Assembly (NCBI GenBank): GCA_050084515.1
Contig: CM114274.1
Span: forward strand, 11,098,001-11,162,000
Direction of reading: 5' to 3'
Length of the DNA: 64,000 nucleotides
From: Blasia pusilla
Lineage: Eukaryota; Marchantiophyta; Marchantiopsida; Blasiales
Program-made: the position numbers and the translations under genes
Shown here: in pieces, positions 33,831-45,271 of the stretch
Layout: every line of letters begins with the position of its first letter
Numbering within the stretch: position 1 is the stretch's first letter
The notes under the pieces: generated by a model
What the model was told of the DNA's origin: nothing
Seen by the model: only the letters and a program-made list of their open reading frames with translations
Databases searched by the model: none

Positions 33831-35633
33831 GACAAAGAGTTTCTTGGTGTATTCTATGATGACTTTATAATGGGAGCTTTCATGATTGAATCACCGCCTA
33901 GAGGAACCTCCAATGGGGTAATAAAATTTTGGCATGAATGTCATCATTTACATCTTGCATGATAAGAATGTCACGCATGGATTTTTTAAATCCATGATTT
34001 CAAAAAAATCTTTCATTCTTTTTGGTGTTCGTATTGAACACAAGGTTTTCTCCCAAATATACTTGTCATCCACACATCAACTAAAATTTTCAATTACAAC
34101 CACATTGAATAAGGAAATCTTTTCTTTGTTTCAAATTTAAATCTCTTGACTCTTTCTATTCTTTTTTTGAATTGATCCCCGATTAGATGTTGTTGTAATC
34201 TAGCTAGCAAGACTATTATATACGAATTTCCCTTTGCAAAATTCTCAGATTTTTTAATCTTCCTTCCTATTATTAACGCCAATATTGAAATATGTAAATA
34301 ATGCCAATGCAAAAGCATTCGAACCATCTCATTCCTTTGGAGGCCACATATTTCGGTCCAAATTCAGTGTTACCATATCTCTTAACAAATCTACACCATC
34401 ATCATCTTCAAAATCAATCAACCAACTACTTCACACTTGAATCCATGTCTTAGAATAATAAACCTATGATATTTTGTTACCTAGATCAACTAGGAAGTTG
34501 TTGTCCAAAGTAAAGATCAACAATTTCTTCCAAACATTACTTTTATCCAAACATTATAGTAATATCATAGGTTTAATATGGAGGTCAAGATAGTTTAAGA
34601 TGGGATGGTAAGCCAAAAAATTAAACTTACATAGTATTTTTTAATCCAACCCAACCCAATCCAATTGAAGCACTCCCACTATCTTGACCTCCATTATATT
34701 TAATATTAGGAAATTTCTATAATGTGATTAGAAATTTGGAGGCGATTTGGGTGTTGCGCTTAGTGTTGGACAGGATACAAAGAACAACAAGATGGCTAGT
34801 GTCTAACACCCATTCACCCATTCGACTAAGGAGGAGTGCTAGTGCCGATACTCAAGGCCTGGGTTGCTCTTGTGAGCTAGCACCAACGCACATCCGCTGC
34901 CCCATGCCTATGCTTTTGCATAGCTTGTGCCGGAACTTTTGAAAAAAAGTTTCCAAAAATTTATGAAATCTTGGTATCCAAGATTCTATTGAACTTTTTT
35001 CGTCTAGAGCTTGATGATAGGGGCCATGGGGCTACTACTAATTTGCATCAATGGGATGTTGGTTTATCTAATTGCAAATCTAGCTTGAAAAAATAATTTG
35101 GAAAAAATTTCCATTCAACTTAAATAAGGAATTAACAAAGAAATAAGTCTTAGAAAATCAAATTTGTAAACTTCTTATGAGAAAAAGAGAATCTTCCTCA
35201 CTTTACAAAATTTTCTTGACTTGGTATGAACAAATTTTCATAAGCTTCCAACATACAACCCTTGAAATTTTCTCCGATAAAATATATTATATTCTCTAGA
35301 TGTACAAGACCCGGACAAACTCGGAAAGAAACCCAAAACAAAAGTGGGTACTCTTTTTAAAAAGTTTTATCCCCAACACTTTAGTCTACTAGTCATCTCT
35401 CCCTTAAAAAACCTCAAAGGTGACTCTCACAATACAAGAGGAAAAAGGGTTTGAGAAAGGGACATGTAGACTTGGCATTTTCTCATCTTTCGTTTTTTCT
35501 CAAGATTCTGAAATTAGAATCTGTAAAGATTTCTCCAATATCTAAAAGTAGATGGAATCATTGATGTCATATAGAAGAATCAACGCTTCTCTCATCTAGG
35601 TTTGTTTTTATCATAAAGTGGATATTTCTCTCA
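33831..35633. other. AT-rich intergenic DNA with a small GC-rich patch
   Basis: Mostly AT-rich and featureless. A GC-rich patch at 34,735-34,945 has a 72-codon frame with no domain. An imperfect inverted pair flanks it: ATGGAGGTCAAGATAGT near 34,578 and ACTATCTTGACCTCCAT near 34,678, a 17-bp perfect stem separated by about 84 bases. Confidence 0.45.
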
Positions 35634-35815
35634 TCTATACTATTGTGGGAGGATTACCTCTCAAAGGCCATAACTCTATGGTTGGCACATGGTGTCAAAC
35701 ATGTCCTCCCCTTCCAACACGTGTCTCTGGATTTTGAAAAAAATGAAGGAATTTTGTATATTTTAGTATCCTCAATGTGTATTATATACCATGCACAATA
35801 TAGGTACTTTACTAG
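35634..35815 (+). mobile_element. Short Helitron-like element, copy 3
   Basis: Starts TCTATACTATTGTGGGAGGA, has GGTTGGCACATGG inside and ends CATGCACAATATAGGTACTT then TACTAG. 182 bp. Two 70-codon frames overlap it and are spurious. Confidence 0.55.
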
Positions 35816-36889
35816 TAAGTGGATATGTACAAACTTGATGACATTCTCTATATGAAACACTAGCAAATTAGTGACATGTCAGCCAATAGAGTTAATTTTC
35901 TTCTAAAGCTTCTTCTTAATTGAGGGTTAAATTTTTTTAAAAGGATCAAAATAACATAATTAAGTTGGAAAAAATAATCAATTGGGGAATTAAAAAAGAA
36001 TGTATGTTAGCAAACACAAAATTATCAGATTTTATTTCGATTTCGATCCAGATAATATGGATGGAAAATCCATTTTCTTGGCTCTTAAAATTATTCCTCA
36101 TGAGATTTTGTGGAATATATCTCAATTTAATTAATAGTCATGGTCCCTCTTAGTTTTTCATACTTATTTGTTGATCATCATCATGAGGACTCTAATTAAC
36201 AAGAGTTTTGTTTACAAATTGATGAAAGATAACCACTCACCCTTCAAATGATTGGTCAACGTTCTATTCTTTCTTTCAAAATTATTTATTTTTTGATTAA
36301 TTTTAAATTCTCAACTAAACTTTCCACTCTTTTCCTCCATGAGCATAGTTGATAAAAAAACTCAACCACATTGTAGTGAATTTTAGGTCTTTCTTACACC
36401 TCTTTTTTGGGAAAATTGTTAGAGAATGATGGATTGGAAAACTATGGAATAAGTAATGATTCGAAGATTGTTGAAAAAAAATTGAAACATTTAGAATTTA
36501 TTGTTAGAGAGCTTCTTAAAGTTTAAATATTTATAGAATACTCCAATTATGTCAGAATTTGCAAAGAAAACTAAACCTTTTGGATGCAAGAATTCCGAAA
36601 TTTTCAGAGCTACTTTAGAAATAGTTTAAAAAAATGTTTTATTCCTTTCATCCCTACCATTAGTTCTAAGGAAGATTTTAAATATATAAAATGATTATTT
36701 TCTTAATTAGAAAACCAGAAAAGATAATAGGAGAAGAGCTAGTAAACGCTTTCTACTACTTAAGAGACGGGGAAAAAAATCCTAATTAGAGGACCACATT
36801 TGAGAGTAAATTGCACAATCAAGATGTTTCTGAAATATCTATAAAAAATCCGAAGATAGTATACTAGCATGGACTTATCTATATTATTA
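35816..36889. other. AT-rich intergenic DNA
   Basis: No gene, RNA or clear repeat seen. Confidence 0.4.
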
Positions 36890-38650
36890 TGGGAGAGTTC
36901 TCTCTTGGATTTTGTCACATCTGAGTAGTCGATAGGCGGAGATCTATCATGGATAGGGCAAAGGAGCCAGTGGACTGTCTTGAGTGTAACTTTGTCCCGT
37001 AGTATCGGACAAGGTTGAAGATAGGTCCGTTGTGTCAGGAACGTCGTTTCTGACAACTTTCCTGTTGAAGTCTTTCGCAGCTAGGTGACTTGTTGAGTAG
37101 GTCACCCGCCCATGGTAACCTGTGCGCGCAGGTTACCAAGAGAATAACTATTTTTAGGGGAAGAGCCTTTTGGCTCTTCCCAACCCTATATAAGGGAGGA
37201 ATATGGCTTTCCCAAGCCATCTTTCTCATGTTGGGTCGTTAGAGTACCATTCTTAATCCTGTGTGTGAGTTAGAACTAGGTGCTACTGTTTGGATTCCTT
37301 GATAGCACAAGGTGGACGAGGCTTGATATGCCGATGTAGATTGAGGAGTGGAGTTTTAGGCCGGGTGTGCCGTTTTTACTACTCTTTATTTTTACATGAG
37401 AAAGATGTAAGGGGGCTGGTGGGAATTCGTTTTTTGCAGGTAGGCAAGGGAGTTTCCTCGGTCGGGAGCCCGTAGAGACGCGTGTGTTGCGGACGTTGGT
37501 CATTTTTCTCTTCAGAAGGACGTGGGCGGAAGCGCAATCCATTTTTTTTAGATTTCGCAGATGCAGATTGTCAAGAGAGAGCACCAGAGTCTAGTGGGGC
37601 ATGTAGCGGCGGGAGTTCACGAGTGCGCTGCCGATCGGTGAGTGGCGAGAGAGAGGGAAAGGAGAGCTTGGCCTTGCAGCCGCCGAGGGGCTATTAAGTA
37701 AAGGTGGTTAGAGACTGGGGCTAGGTTAGGTCTAGGGTTAGGGCGGAGGCCGGGAGACGGAGTCGAGAAGCCGGGTATTTATATCACATCGTAGTAGGGC
37801 GAAGTGGAGGAGCGGATGTGATAGGAGCAAGGCGGAGGATGTAGTAGGGGCCAAGGTGGATGTAGTAGGGCGACGTGGTAGAGGCACTGGTGACGTGATA
37901 GACGGGCAGGGTTGAGTTTGGACGGGGTTGAGTCGAGGTTGTGAGGTGCAGCTGGGGGTGGATGGAGAGATATTCAGGACGTGATCTTTTTCGAGCGTGG
38001 CTGGGGTTTGCAAGGATTTTAATGGATATATACATGCCAACGCTGATGGGAGGTTTGACATGTTGGTCGAGGAGGGTGTCGTGTTGTGGAAGTTGTCATA
38101 TCACATGGAGGAGTGGATGTTGATGGTGCCGTAGGTTGCAGGGCATGATCAGGTTATCCATTCGAGTCCCTTTTCCCGCACTTATCTTATGTAATTGAGA
38201 GTGTTGGATGTCGGGTAGTTGCTGGGGCTAGATGGGTGTAGCGATGGTGACGAGTGTAGTCTCCATGCATGTATGTGGATATATGGCGATTGCCGAGGAC
38301 GGGTCACGTGTATGACCCAAGAGTGACAATGATTTAGGTGGTCTAGATCTGGAGGCTCATGGTGGGCCCGAATGTCAAGTATGCGTGAGGCCAGGTGTGT
38401 CATTATGGGGTTGGAATTAGGTGAGCTAGTGAGGAGTCTCTCGATGAGTCTGAGCGCTTGAAATAAATAGATATAAATAGTTATCTCGGGAAGCTGACTA
38501 TTTATATCACATCGTTGTGTGATCTCCATGTATATGTATGAGTTGATTTCTGTACATGTGTGGATCTACTTGTTTGTGGGAAAGATTGGTGTTGTGTGGC
38601 GTGAATGTGACCAGCGATGTATGTTGTGTAGCAATGTGTATGCGCACGAA
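36890..38650 (+). mobile_element. Longest LTR-like copy of the gypsy-associated family (probable solo LTR)
   Basis: Matches the 9.15-9.73 kb copy from 36,890 to 37,480 and the 360-506 copy from 38,513 to 38,650, both in opposite orientation. It is therefore the most complete version, about 1.76 kb. It contains a TATA box, upstream palindromes and a GC-rich middle (37,480-38,300) with GTAGTAGGGCGA-like short repeats. The phrase TTTATATCACATCG occurs at ~37,777 and ~38,501. No gag or pol is next to it, so a solo LTR is the simplest reading. Exact ends and target duplication were not resolved. Confidence 0.6.
37084..37193 (+). promoter_or_regulatory. LTR promoter: three stacked palindromes and a TATA box
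   Basis: GGTGAC...GTCACC (37,084-37,103), GGTAACCTG...CAGGTTACC (37,114-37,137) and the hairpin GGGAAGAGCC-TTTT-GGCTCTTCCC (37,158-37,181) precede CCTATATAAGG (TATA 37,187-37,193). All three palindromes and the TATA box recur in the 9.15-9.73 kb copy in reverse orientation, so they are conserved parts of the family's U3. They may bind dimeric regulators or form structure in the RNA. Confidence 0.6.
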
Positions 38651-39466
38651 AATTTTAACAACCTCTTATTTTTACGCATGGCCCTCTTAGCCAATAGGAT
38701 TATTCGAAGAGGATTCAAGAGGTCGATTACCAAATTTGGGCTCGATTAAGTCACAAGACACACTTTTACGCTAATGAAGGGTAGTTCAAATTACCCATCA
38801 TCAACCCGTACATTTTATGGGCGCCCACTAGTGTAACCTTACAAGAAATTCAACGAGATATCATTTGAAGGAAACCTATTCTCTAGGGCAAAACCCTTAA
38901 CTCAACATTAGGAATTCATAGGAGAGGGTTTTCAATAGTCCTATTACATCAGGTCAATTTCATGGGGAGAGGAGAACAAAATTTCATGAAAAGCATAGGG
39001 ACATGGGAAGTTTCTTAAATGATGTAGTATTTTGTGGTTGTTTATATATACATGCTCTATTTTTCCAACTTCAAGCACTATTTCCTACTAAATAATAATA
39101 AAATTTTATTTAAAAAAAGTTAAGAGTTGAAAGAAGTATGAAATAGTAACATACGACGGATGTGGGATGCTATCCATGCAGAAACTCAACCATTTCAAAG
39201 GCCACAATTGAAAAAAGTGACCAAAGGAGTTAAAGTTTGCGAGGAATAGAAGAAAGTCTCCAAAGGGGATGGTGTTTGTGATGTAATCACACGATATCCG
39301 CATACATGATACTCAACTAATCATGTTAGAAAAACCATTTTAGTATTAGAGTATAAACCTCAAAAGAGAACAAAGAAAGATGACAACATCTTAAACGGGA
39401 TATAATTTATAAAAAATTTATAGATTTAAAAAGTAAAAAAATGAAAATATTTCTTATTCCTAGTAA
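38651..39466. other. AT-rich intergenic DNA
   Basis: No gene or repeat recognised. Confidence 0.4.
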
Positions 39467-39982
39467 ATCCCCGATAATAACAGAATAATCGGACGCGATC
39501 TGGAAAGTTGTAGGGCGGGTCTCCCCGGAGACCCGGCCTACGAATCTCCGGGCGCCGGGCCAACGTGTGGGAAACGCGAGACTCGCATACGCCCAAGCAC
39601 TCTGCAACGTGTCGCACGAGGGTGGTCACACGATTGTTATTACCGAGAAGTGTCGCATCACCTGGCTGGATGTTGCAGACGTAGATCCCCGCTACTTCTA
39701 CTTCTACTTGCCGGGCTAGTGGGAACCGCAGTTACGTCAGACGGCCAGATCGACGGCGACTTGGGTCCAGCAACTGAGACCGACAGGGACAGTCGTACAC
39801 ATACTGCAGAACGCGCGTCGCAGCAGCGACAGCTGTCGCAGTCACTATCCGCTCTGCTCTCATGGGGACTGGTATTTGGCGCTTTCTTTGGAGGCATCCA
39901 TCAAATATCTCGCTTAATTTGGGCTCTCTCACGAAGCGGTGTGTGTGGCAGCCCTGGAAAGAGGATTAGTGCACAAACATAA
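39467..39982 (+). CDS. Possible small membrane protein or exon in a GC-rich island
   Basis: A 172-codon plus-strand frame is open across an isolated CpG-rich island (39,480-39,980) and closes at TAA. It has no ATG, so either it is an internal or terminal exon with an unseen upstream exon, or translation starts at a non-AUG codon (GTG at 39,650). From 39,650 it reads a basic stretch, then a leucine-rich hydrophobic segment (SPLLLLLLAGLVGTAVTS) like a signal peptide or anchor, an acidic Ser/Thr/Gln-rich middle, a second hydrophobic segment (LLSWGLVFGAFFGGI), and a basic end. No family recognised. An 8-bp-arm hairpin (GGGTCTCC/GGAGACCC) lies at 39,517-39,534. Confidence 0.35.
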   Translation: MPDNNRIIGRDLESCRAGLPGDPAYESPGAGPTCGKRETRIRPSTLQRVARGWSHDCYYREVSHHLAGCCRRRSPLLLLLLAGLVGTAVTSDGQIDGDLGPATETDRDSRTHTAERASQQRQLSQSLSALLSWGLVFGAFFGGIHQISRLIWALSRSGVCGSPGKRISAQT

Positions 39983-40420
39983 ATAAATAAAGATAAATTA
40001 TTTTAATTAATTAATTTTAGAGGTATTCTTATCCACCTAGGTTATCCACATTAGTAATCACATGTTTGTGAGATGCTTGGATTAGCTGCCACGAAAAAAA
40101 ATGAGAACGAGAGATTTATAAATAGGAAATTAAAATGAAAATATGATTGAATATAATAGGAGGGAGAATTTTTGTGAAGCCTATTTTATTGGAAATCCCC
40201 TGGTATTCCTCTTGCACCCGCTCTTCCCATAAGAAAGCAAAAATCCCTCTTATAATTTAAGAAATTTTCCTATTCCTCCTCTAATCTTTCATCCATAATT
40301 TTCATTAATAAAAACTTAAAATTTCCTTCCACCACCGAAAAAAATAAATTATGAGGGAGGAATGGGGATAATGACTAGGAGGGAGATCAGGAAAATTTAA
40401 AAAGACATTCGAAATTTTTA
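39983..40420. other. AT-rich intergenic DNA
   Basis: No gene recognised. Confidence 0.4.
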
Positions 40421-40455
40421 AATGGTATAGATTTGTTTTACAAATCTATACCATT
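40421..40455. repeat. Perfect 16-bp-arm hairpin
   Basis: AATGGTATAGATTTGT, a TTT loop, then ACAAATCTATACCATT: arms match perfectly. It is AT-rich, and no U-tract or gene context suggests a terminator. It is probably a foldback element remnant. Confidence 0.7.
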
Positions 40456-40535
40456 AAAGGCATGTAACAAGAAAAATTGAAAGTACTAAACAGTAAGAAA
40501 AAAATCAATATACAAATTAACATGTATGTCCTCTA

Positions 40536-40654
40536 GAAATTATTTTAATCTATTCTCTCCTTAGCATAGTATAAGGGAATATTGAAAACATCTGAAAGAA
40601 TATAATGAACTTCACACTTGGCATGTGGAGAGAATAGATTTTAAAATAATTTCC
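40536..40654. mobile_element. Foldback (MITE-like) element
   Basis: GAAATTATTTTAATCTATTC plus TCTCC at the left, GGAGAGAATAGATTTTAAAA plus TAATTTCC at the right: ~25-bp inverted arms with a 2-base indel around ~65 bp. Non-coding. This is the arrangement of a small MITE or self-paired RNA precursor. Confidence 0.6.
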
Positions 40655-42000
40655 TTCTTATCTTCACTTTTTTAAAGTGCTAATGAAAACGGTTAAATAT
40701 TGGAGATTATTGAAAAATAAAAAAACCTGGTCCCTCTTTTAATAGTAAAGATTCATAAATTTCCGTGTCATTTCTTTCAAGATCAGTTAATAAGAAAAGA
40801 ATAAGAGACTACTCAAATCAAAGAATAAACTAAAAAGGCTAATAAAATAATAATTAACACTTCCTGCAACATCGTTTTGTTTGGAAGGTTACTTGGGAAA
40901 AGAATGATGGAGTGGAAAAACCCTCTTTGTAAAATTGCACGTATGGTTTCTAATTTTTGGTTACTTTTCTTAGAAACTTTGAAGTGGAGAATAATTACAT
41001 GAGATAAAATAGGAAGAGACCCTTTTATGCTTGCAATTTCTCCCCTTAACATTGACCCCTTTCATTACGTAATTGGAATTAGGAGTAGGTGCTTTTAGTA
41101 TTAGGTTTGAATTAAGATAAAAATTAATCTGATAATGGAAATTATGCAAAGGAGAGCCGGGAGAGTATCTTGGTAGCCATTTGAAATGAATATAACTAGT
41201 GAAATATCTCTTTTAAGTGTGTTTGGTGAGCTCATATAGTGGACTGGGGAAAGTATTTGAAACTTTGGAATTTCAGATTATTAAAACGACAACATGCATA
41301 AGACGTCTTCTTTAGAAAGAAAAATTAATGATTAAAAAAAATCGAATATCACAAATCTCTAGAATGACAAAGGCAGTCATTTCTACCTTTCACCTTTGTG
41401 GCATGATTTGGGCAATTTAAAATGAGATCCAAATAAAATAGTACAAAGTCTTAAAGGGCTAAAAAACGACCACCTACTTTGGACAAACTTCCAAGTGTTT
41501 CTCCACTTTTCCTTACTCTAAAATAACATGTGACTTATGGGAAGCAAACTTTTGACACTTAAAGTCAAATTAAATATCCTTCAAAGACAAATGGGCTTTG
41601 AATGCCATTGACTCCCAAAATTGTTTGCCGATGGTGGAACTTGGAAGTTTGTCCTTTCCACAAAACCGAATCATTGGTCCAGGAGCTTTTGATGTCTTTT
41701 CCCAATGACATGATTTTGTCTTTGGTTTTGCTAAAAAGCACTTTGAAATTGTGTGTTTCTCGATCTTATTAATATGCTCAAATTGCATAGAATGAGCTTC
41801 AAAATGAAATGTGGTCATCCAAGATAATATGCTCTACTTTCTCCATTAAAAGCTGTCTTGTTTTGTATTTTTGTTACACTTTTCTTTTCTTTGAATTGTT
41901 CTTGTGAATTCTTCCGCATTGGAGATAAGCCCCGTGGATATGTGTACTTTAATTCGTCCAATAAGAAAATATTCTCGTATTAATTATGTGAAAGGACAAG
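40655..42000. other. AT-rich intergenic DNA
   Basis: Short frames only (40,813-41,052; 41,570-41,818), with no recognised domain. Confidence 0.4.
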
Positions 42001-42310
42001 AAAAATGTCCAAAACTTATCTCTTGAGAAATTCAACCTAAATCGGTCGGAGGGTGGGGGAAGGTGAGCTCGAGTCTTAGGGTTTCACTTGGCTGATGAAG
42101 AATTCAACAAGGAGCCAACCAGAGCTCACAAGCAAGAGAGGGTTGTATACAATATCTCATGCTCGTGAGCTGCATTCATATATATATATATATATAGGCT
42201 ATGGGATAGAGACCTCTCTAGCCCCCTCTAATGAAGATGCCAACATATATGATGGCAGTGCTATCTCCTATCTTTCAATAGACTGGTCACTGGAACCATT
42301 CTCTTTCTAG

Positions 42311-42490
42311 ACTATGAAAATGTAGGAGAGCTCACAAGCAGAGAAAACGTTCACTTTCTTTGACCATGAAGATATAGGAGAGCTCACAAGCAGAGGAATC
42401 ATTCACTTTCTTGCCCATGAAGAGATAGGAGAGCTCACTAGTAGAGAAACCACTCACTTTCTAGAATATGAAGAGATAGGAGAGAGATTC
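42311..42490 (+). repeat. 51-bp tandem repeat, 3.3 units, reading as a 17-residue repeat
   Basis: GGAGAGCTCAC recurs at 42,325, 42,377 and 42,428, with a truncated unit at 42,479, so spacings are 52, 51 and 51. From unit 2 onward one frame stays open and reads HEDIGELTSRGIIHFL, then HEEIGELTSRETTHFL, then YEEIGERFTATMDVV, running to a TGA near 42,650. One extra T in unit 1 shifts the frame, and no ATG precedes unit 2. Conservative changes between units suggest a coding past. Confidence 0.6.
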
Positions 42491-42720
42491 ACTGCCACCA
42501 TGGATGTTGTGATGAAAACGTGCAAGCCACTAGACTATTCAGATAAACGAGAGGGCTGCACTGCCAGCATCCACATTGTGGTGATGAATTCATTCAGCTG
42601 CTATACTAGGAGAAAAGAAGAGAGGGCTCCACTGCCACGAATTTGGTGAATGAAACCATTCAATCACTAGACCAGGAGAAAATAAGAGAGATGCACTGAT
42701 CTCCATGTTTGTTGTGAGAC
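42490..42720 (+). repeat. Degenerate ~70-bp tandem repeat
   Basis: CACTGCCA recurs at 42,490, 42,559 and 42,630, with CACTGATC at 42,694 (spacings 69, 71 and 64). Each is followed by a TTGTGGTGATGAA-like stretch. It directly follows the 51-bp array and shares its open frame at first. Confidence 0.5.
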
Positions 42721-44769
42721 AAGCTGAAGAGGGACATCCCCTACTGCTGTGGATATTGTGGTGAAAGAGGTTAGTTGGACTAAGAGAGAGGACAGAGAGC
42801 TTCCATGATCGAAAATTGAATACATGCAGGAGCTGAACTTCCAGCTTCAAACCAAAGTCAAGTCCATTGATCGATCACTACACAAAACTTTGGAAGCTTT
42901 TATCTCAATCAGCTGGAGGATACGTATCGAAGTTCATTCAGATGCAGGTGGATGGAGAATGGCAGTGGTTGAATTCGAAGCAGCTGTCCTGAGCTTCGAA
43001 TATTCAGCAGGATCCAGGAGAAGGATTGGAAGGAGCCTCCCTGGTAGTAGACGAAGAGACATACGAAACACCAAAGGTAGAGATAGATTGCCAGCCAGTT
43101 TTCTTTTCATCATTGACCATCTTCGATCGACAGATTTGACAAGAAGAGTACCAAGTTGGGCTACCAGTATATCAAGAGAATGTTTTCTTTAGAAAAGAGG
43201 TGGTTTCTAGCACTTGATGGAGTCTGAATATGATGAATTCCAGCTAACCAGAATTCTTTTCCTCTCTCATTGACAACGCTGTCTTTAAGTTAGAAGTCGA
43301 CTTCTGAATCTCTCAAGGTATCTACTCATGACATGGAAATAGAAAGAGCTTTCAGAGTTCTACAAAGCTATTTTTCCCAAACGGACACTCAGTACTTTCG
43401 ACACCTGATCAAATGAGTGGGTTTCTCGAATGAATGTGAGCTAGAAACCTGGAAATTCGAAGCACATCTTGAAACTTTAGTTTTTGAGTTTCATTGTTGC
43501 TGGAGCAATTTGACTGAAAGAATCGAAGCGGAAGACGTTAGCAAGTTTTTCCCACTAATCGATGGAGGACACCCACAGCTGCTCTTTAGGCAGAAATAGT
43601 CTGACCATACTATTCCTTTTCCCCAATCCAGATTTCTTCGGAAGGTTTCAACCTCACATCGATTACTGACGGCAAAACCTAAGTGCTAACATGTTCCATT
43701 CGTCTCCGAGAGCTCTGCATCTCTTGCTTTTCGAAGAAACATGAAGACACGTGCATCTCATTGAAATACAATCTTTGAGTTTGATCTTTGGTGGCGATTC
43801 GAAACTCACCTTCTCGAGCATCGAGAGATCCATATTGCATTTTGGATATAGAAACTGATATTAGAATGTTTGGGAAACTGAGAAGGTGAGAGCCTGATGA
43901 ATTAGCTCGATGTCATGTTCATCTCTATTCGAGATCAAGCTCATACCTACCTTCTTTCGAGTCTTCAGAAAAGACTTATAAAGAGCTCCTAGCCTATTAG
44001 CCATCATAGTCGGCCAAAGGAATCCCAGGCTTCTGCTCGATTAATCGATTGGTTCAGGCATGGAAGAAAGTTCAAGCTCAGGGGATATTAGCAGCTTCTA
44101 GGCAGGTGGGTATGGGAGGGAGTGCTTGGGTTCTGGGGTGGGTCTGAAGGAACTACGGATGAATCAAAGGTGCAGATGTTGCAAACAGTACGTCGAACTT
44201 GCTTGATCTGCCATCGAGTGTCTAGATATAAGCACATCCAGATCCATCTAGATCTATAATACCAATCTAGACTCCATCAATGGATATAGGTCATGATCGA
44301 GAAGGCTAGCTATCTGATCTGCACTAAAATTCGGTATTCTGAACCAGTGGGACCGGCATCATTTGATTTCGACATACATACAAAGACTGCTGGATGGATA
44401 GCTATATTCTTGAAGCCTCCTAGAAACCTTCCTGATTATGTTTGCTTCCGAGACTCTAGATCTGGAGGCTCACATGAGCTAATGAAGCCTTGGATAGACT
44501 GCTTCGAATACTTCCATTCCAAATTCTAACAAGGAAGAATTTCCTCTTGAGCACGTTGACTGATTAGTTACAATAGGATCGATATCGAACGTGTTTGCAA
44601 ATCCATGGTCGACTCTATTCTTCATCCCATGTTTTCTTTTCCCCTAATTATACTGCGACTCATAACTAGCTCTGGATCTATCTAGAGCATCCATTAATCT
44701 CGTTTTCAGTGTTTTACTCATCAGACAACTATCGGTCAAATCCAGTTATGTCTATCTCATTTTAGTGGA

Positions 44770-45012
44770 CATGGTGTAATAGATGTGATTCAGAGGAGCA
44801 CCGAGACTTGAACTTGGTGGATGGATGATGAATCGATCTTCGAAAAAGATCACAATCTAGAGGGAAGAGTTGATGAACTTTGGCATCCGTAGCTATAGCT
44901 GAAATGTATTTATGTCCATGTCGTATCTGTGGTTGGGAGCAGCACCGAGAGTTGAAATTTCTGGATATGTAAATCATGAAAGAATTCACAAGATCACGAG
45001 GGGAGTGGGAGA
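44770..45012. repeat. Diverged 144-bp tandem duplication
   Basis: GCACCGAGACTTGAA at 44,798 and GCACCGAGAGTTGAA at 44,942 lie in two related ~90-bp blocks. The 144-bp spacing equals 48 codons. On the minus strand a 131-codon frame spans both and shows two related protein blocks, each ending in an F-[NK]-SRC motif. Confidence 0.5.
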
Positions 45013-45193
45013 TTTTTAGAACGTTTGGACGTCTTGATCTAGATCTGGAGAAGAAATGGGATGAAATTGTGAAGAATGTAGGAATCTGTTTTGAGGATAG
45101 TTTCGAATTCGAATTCGTTGTGATGCTTTTCCCACTGGAAGAAAAGCTGCCTTTCAAAAGGTTGGGAAGTGAGGACGTTCTTCAATCAGCTTC

Positions 45194-45271
45194 GATTATG
45201 AGATATGTTTTTCGAAAGGGGATAATGACCTTGATTATGGGATATGTTTTTCGGAAGGGGATAATGACCTT
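45194..45271 (+). repeat. 39-bp tandem duplication within an open frame
   Basis: GATTATGAGATATGTTTTTC and GATTATGGGATATGTTTTTC begin 39 bases apart; the two units differ at only a few sites. In the 44,976-45,329 frame this reads RYVFRKGIMTLI then GYVFRKGIMTLI, so the duplication is exactly 13 codons. Confidence 0.75.

Noticed and set aside
38130-38180. tRNA-like TTCGAGTCCC arm in the 37-38.6 kb repeat
   Set aside because: No matching acceptor, D or anticodon stems could be paired around it.
39517-39534. GGGTCTCC/GGAGACCC hairpin as a bacterial-type terminator
   Set aside because: No U-tract follows, and the genome is clearly eukaryotic.
42176-42197. (TA)n run as a special structure
   Set aside because: A simple microsatellite, common in AT-rich plant DNA.
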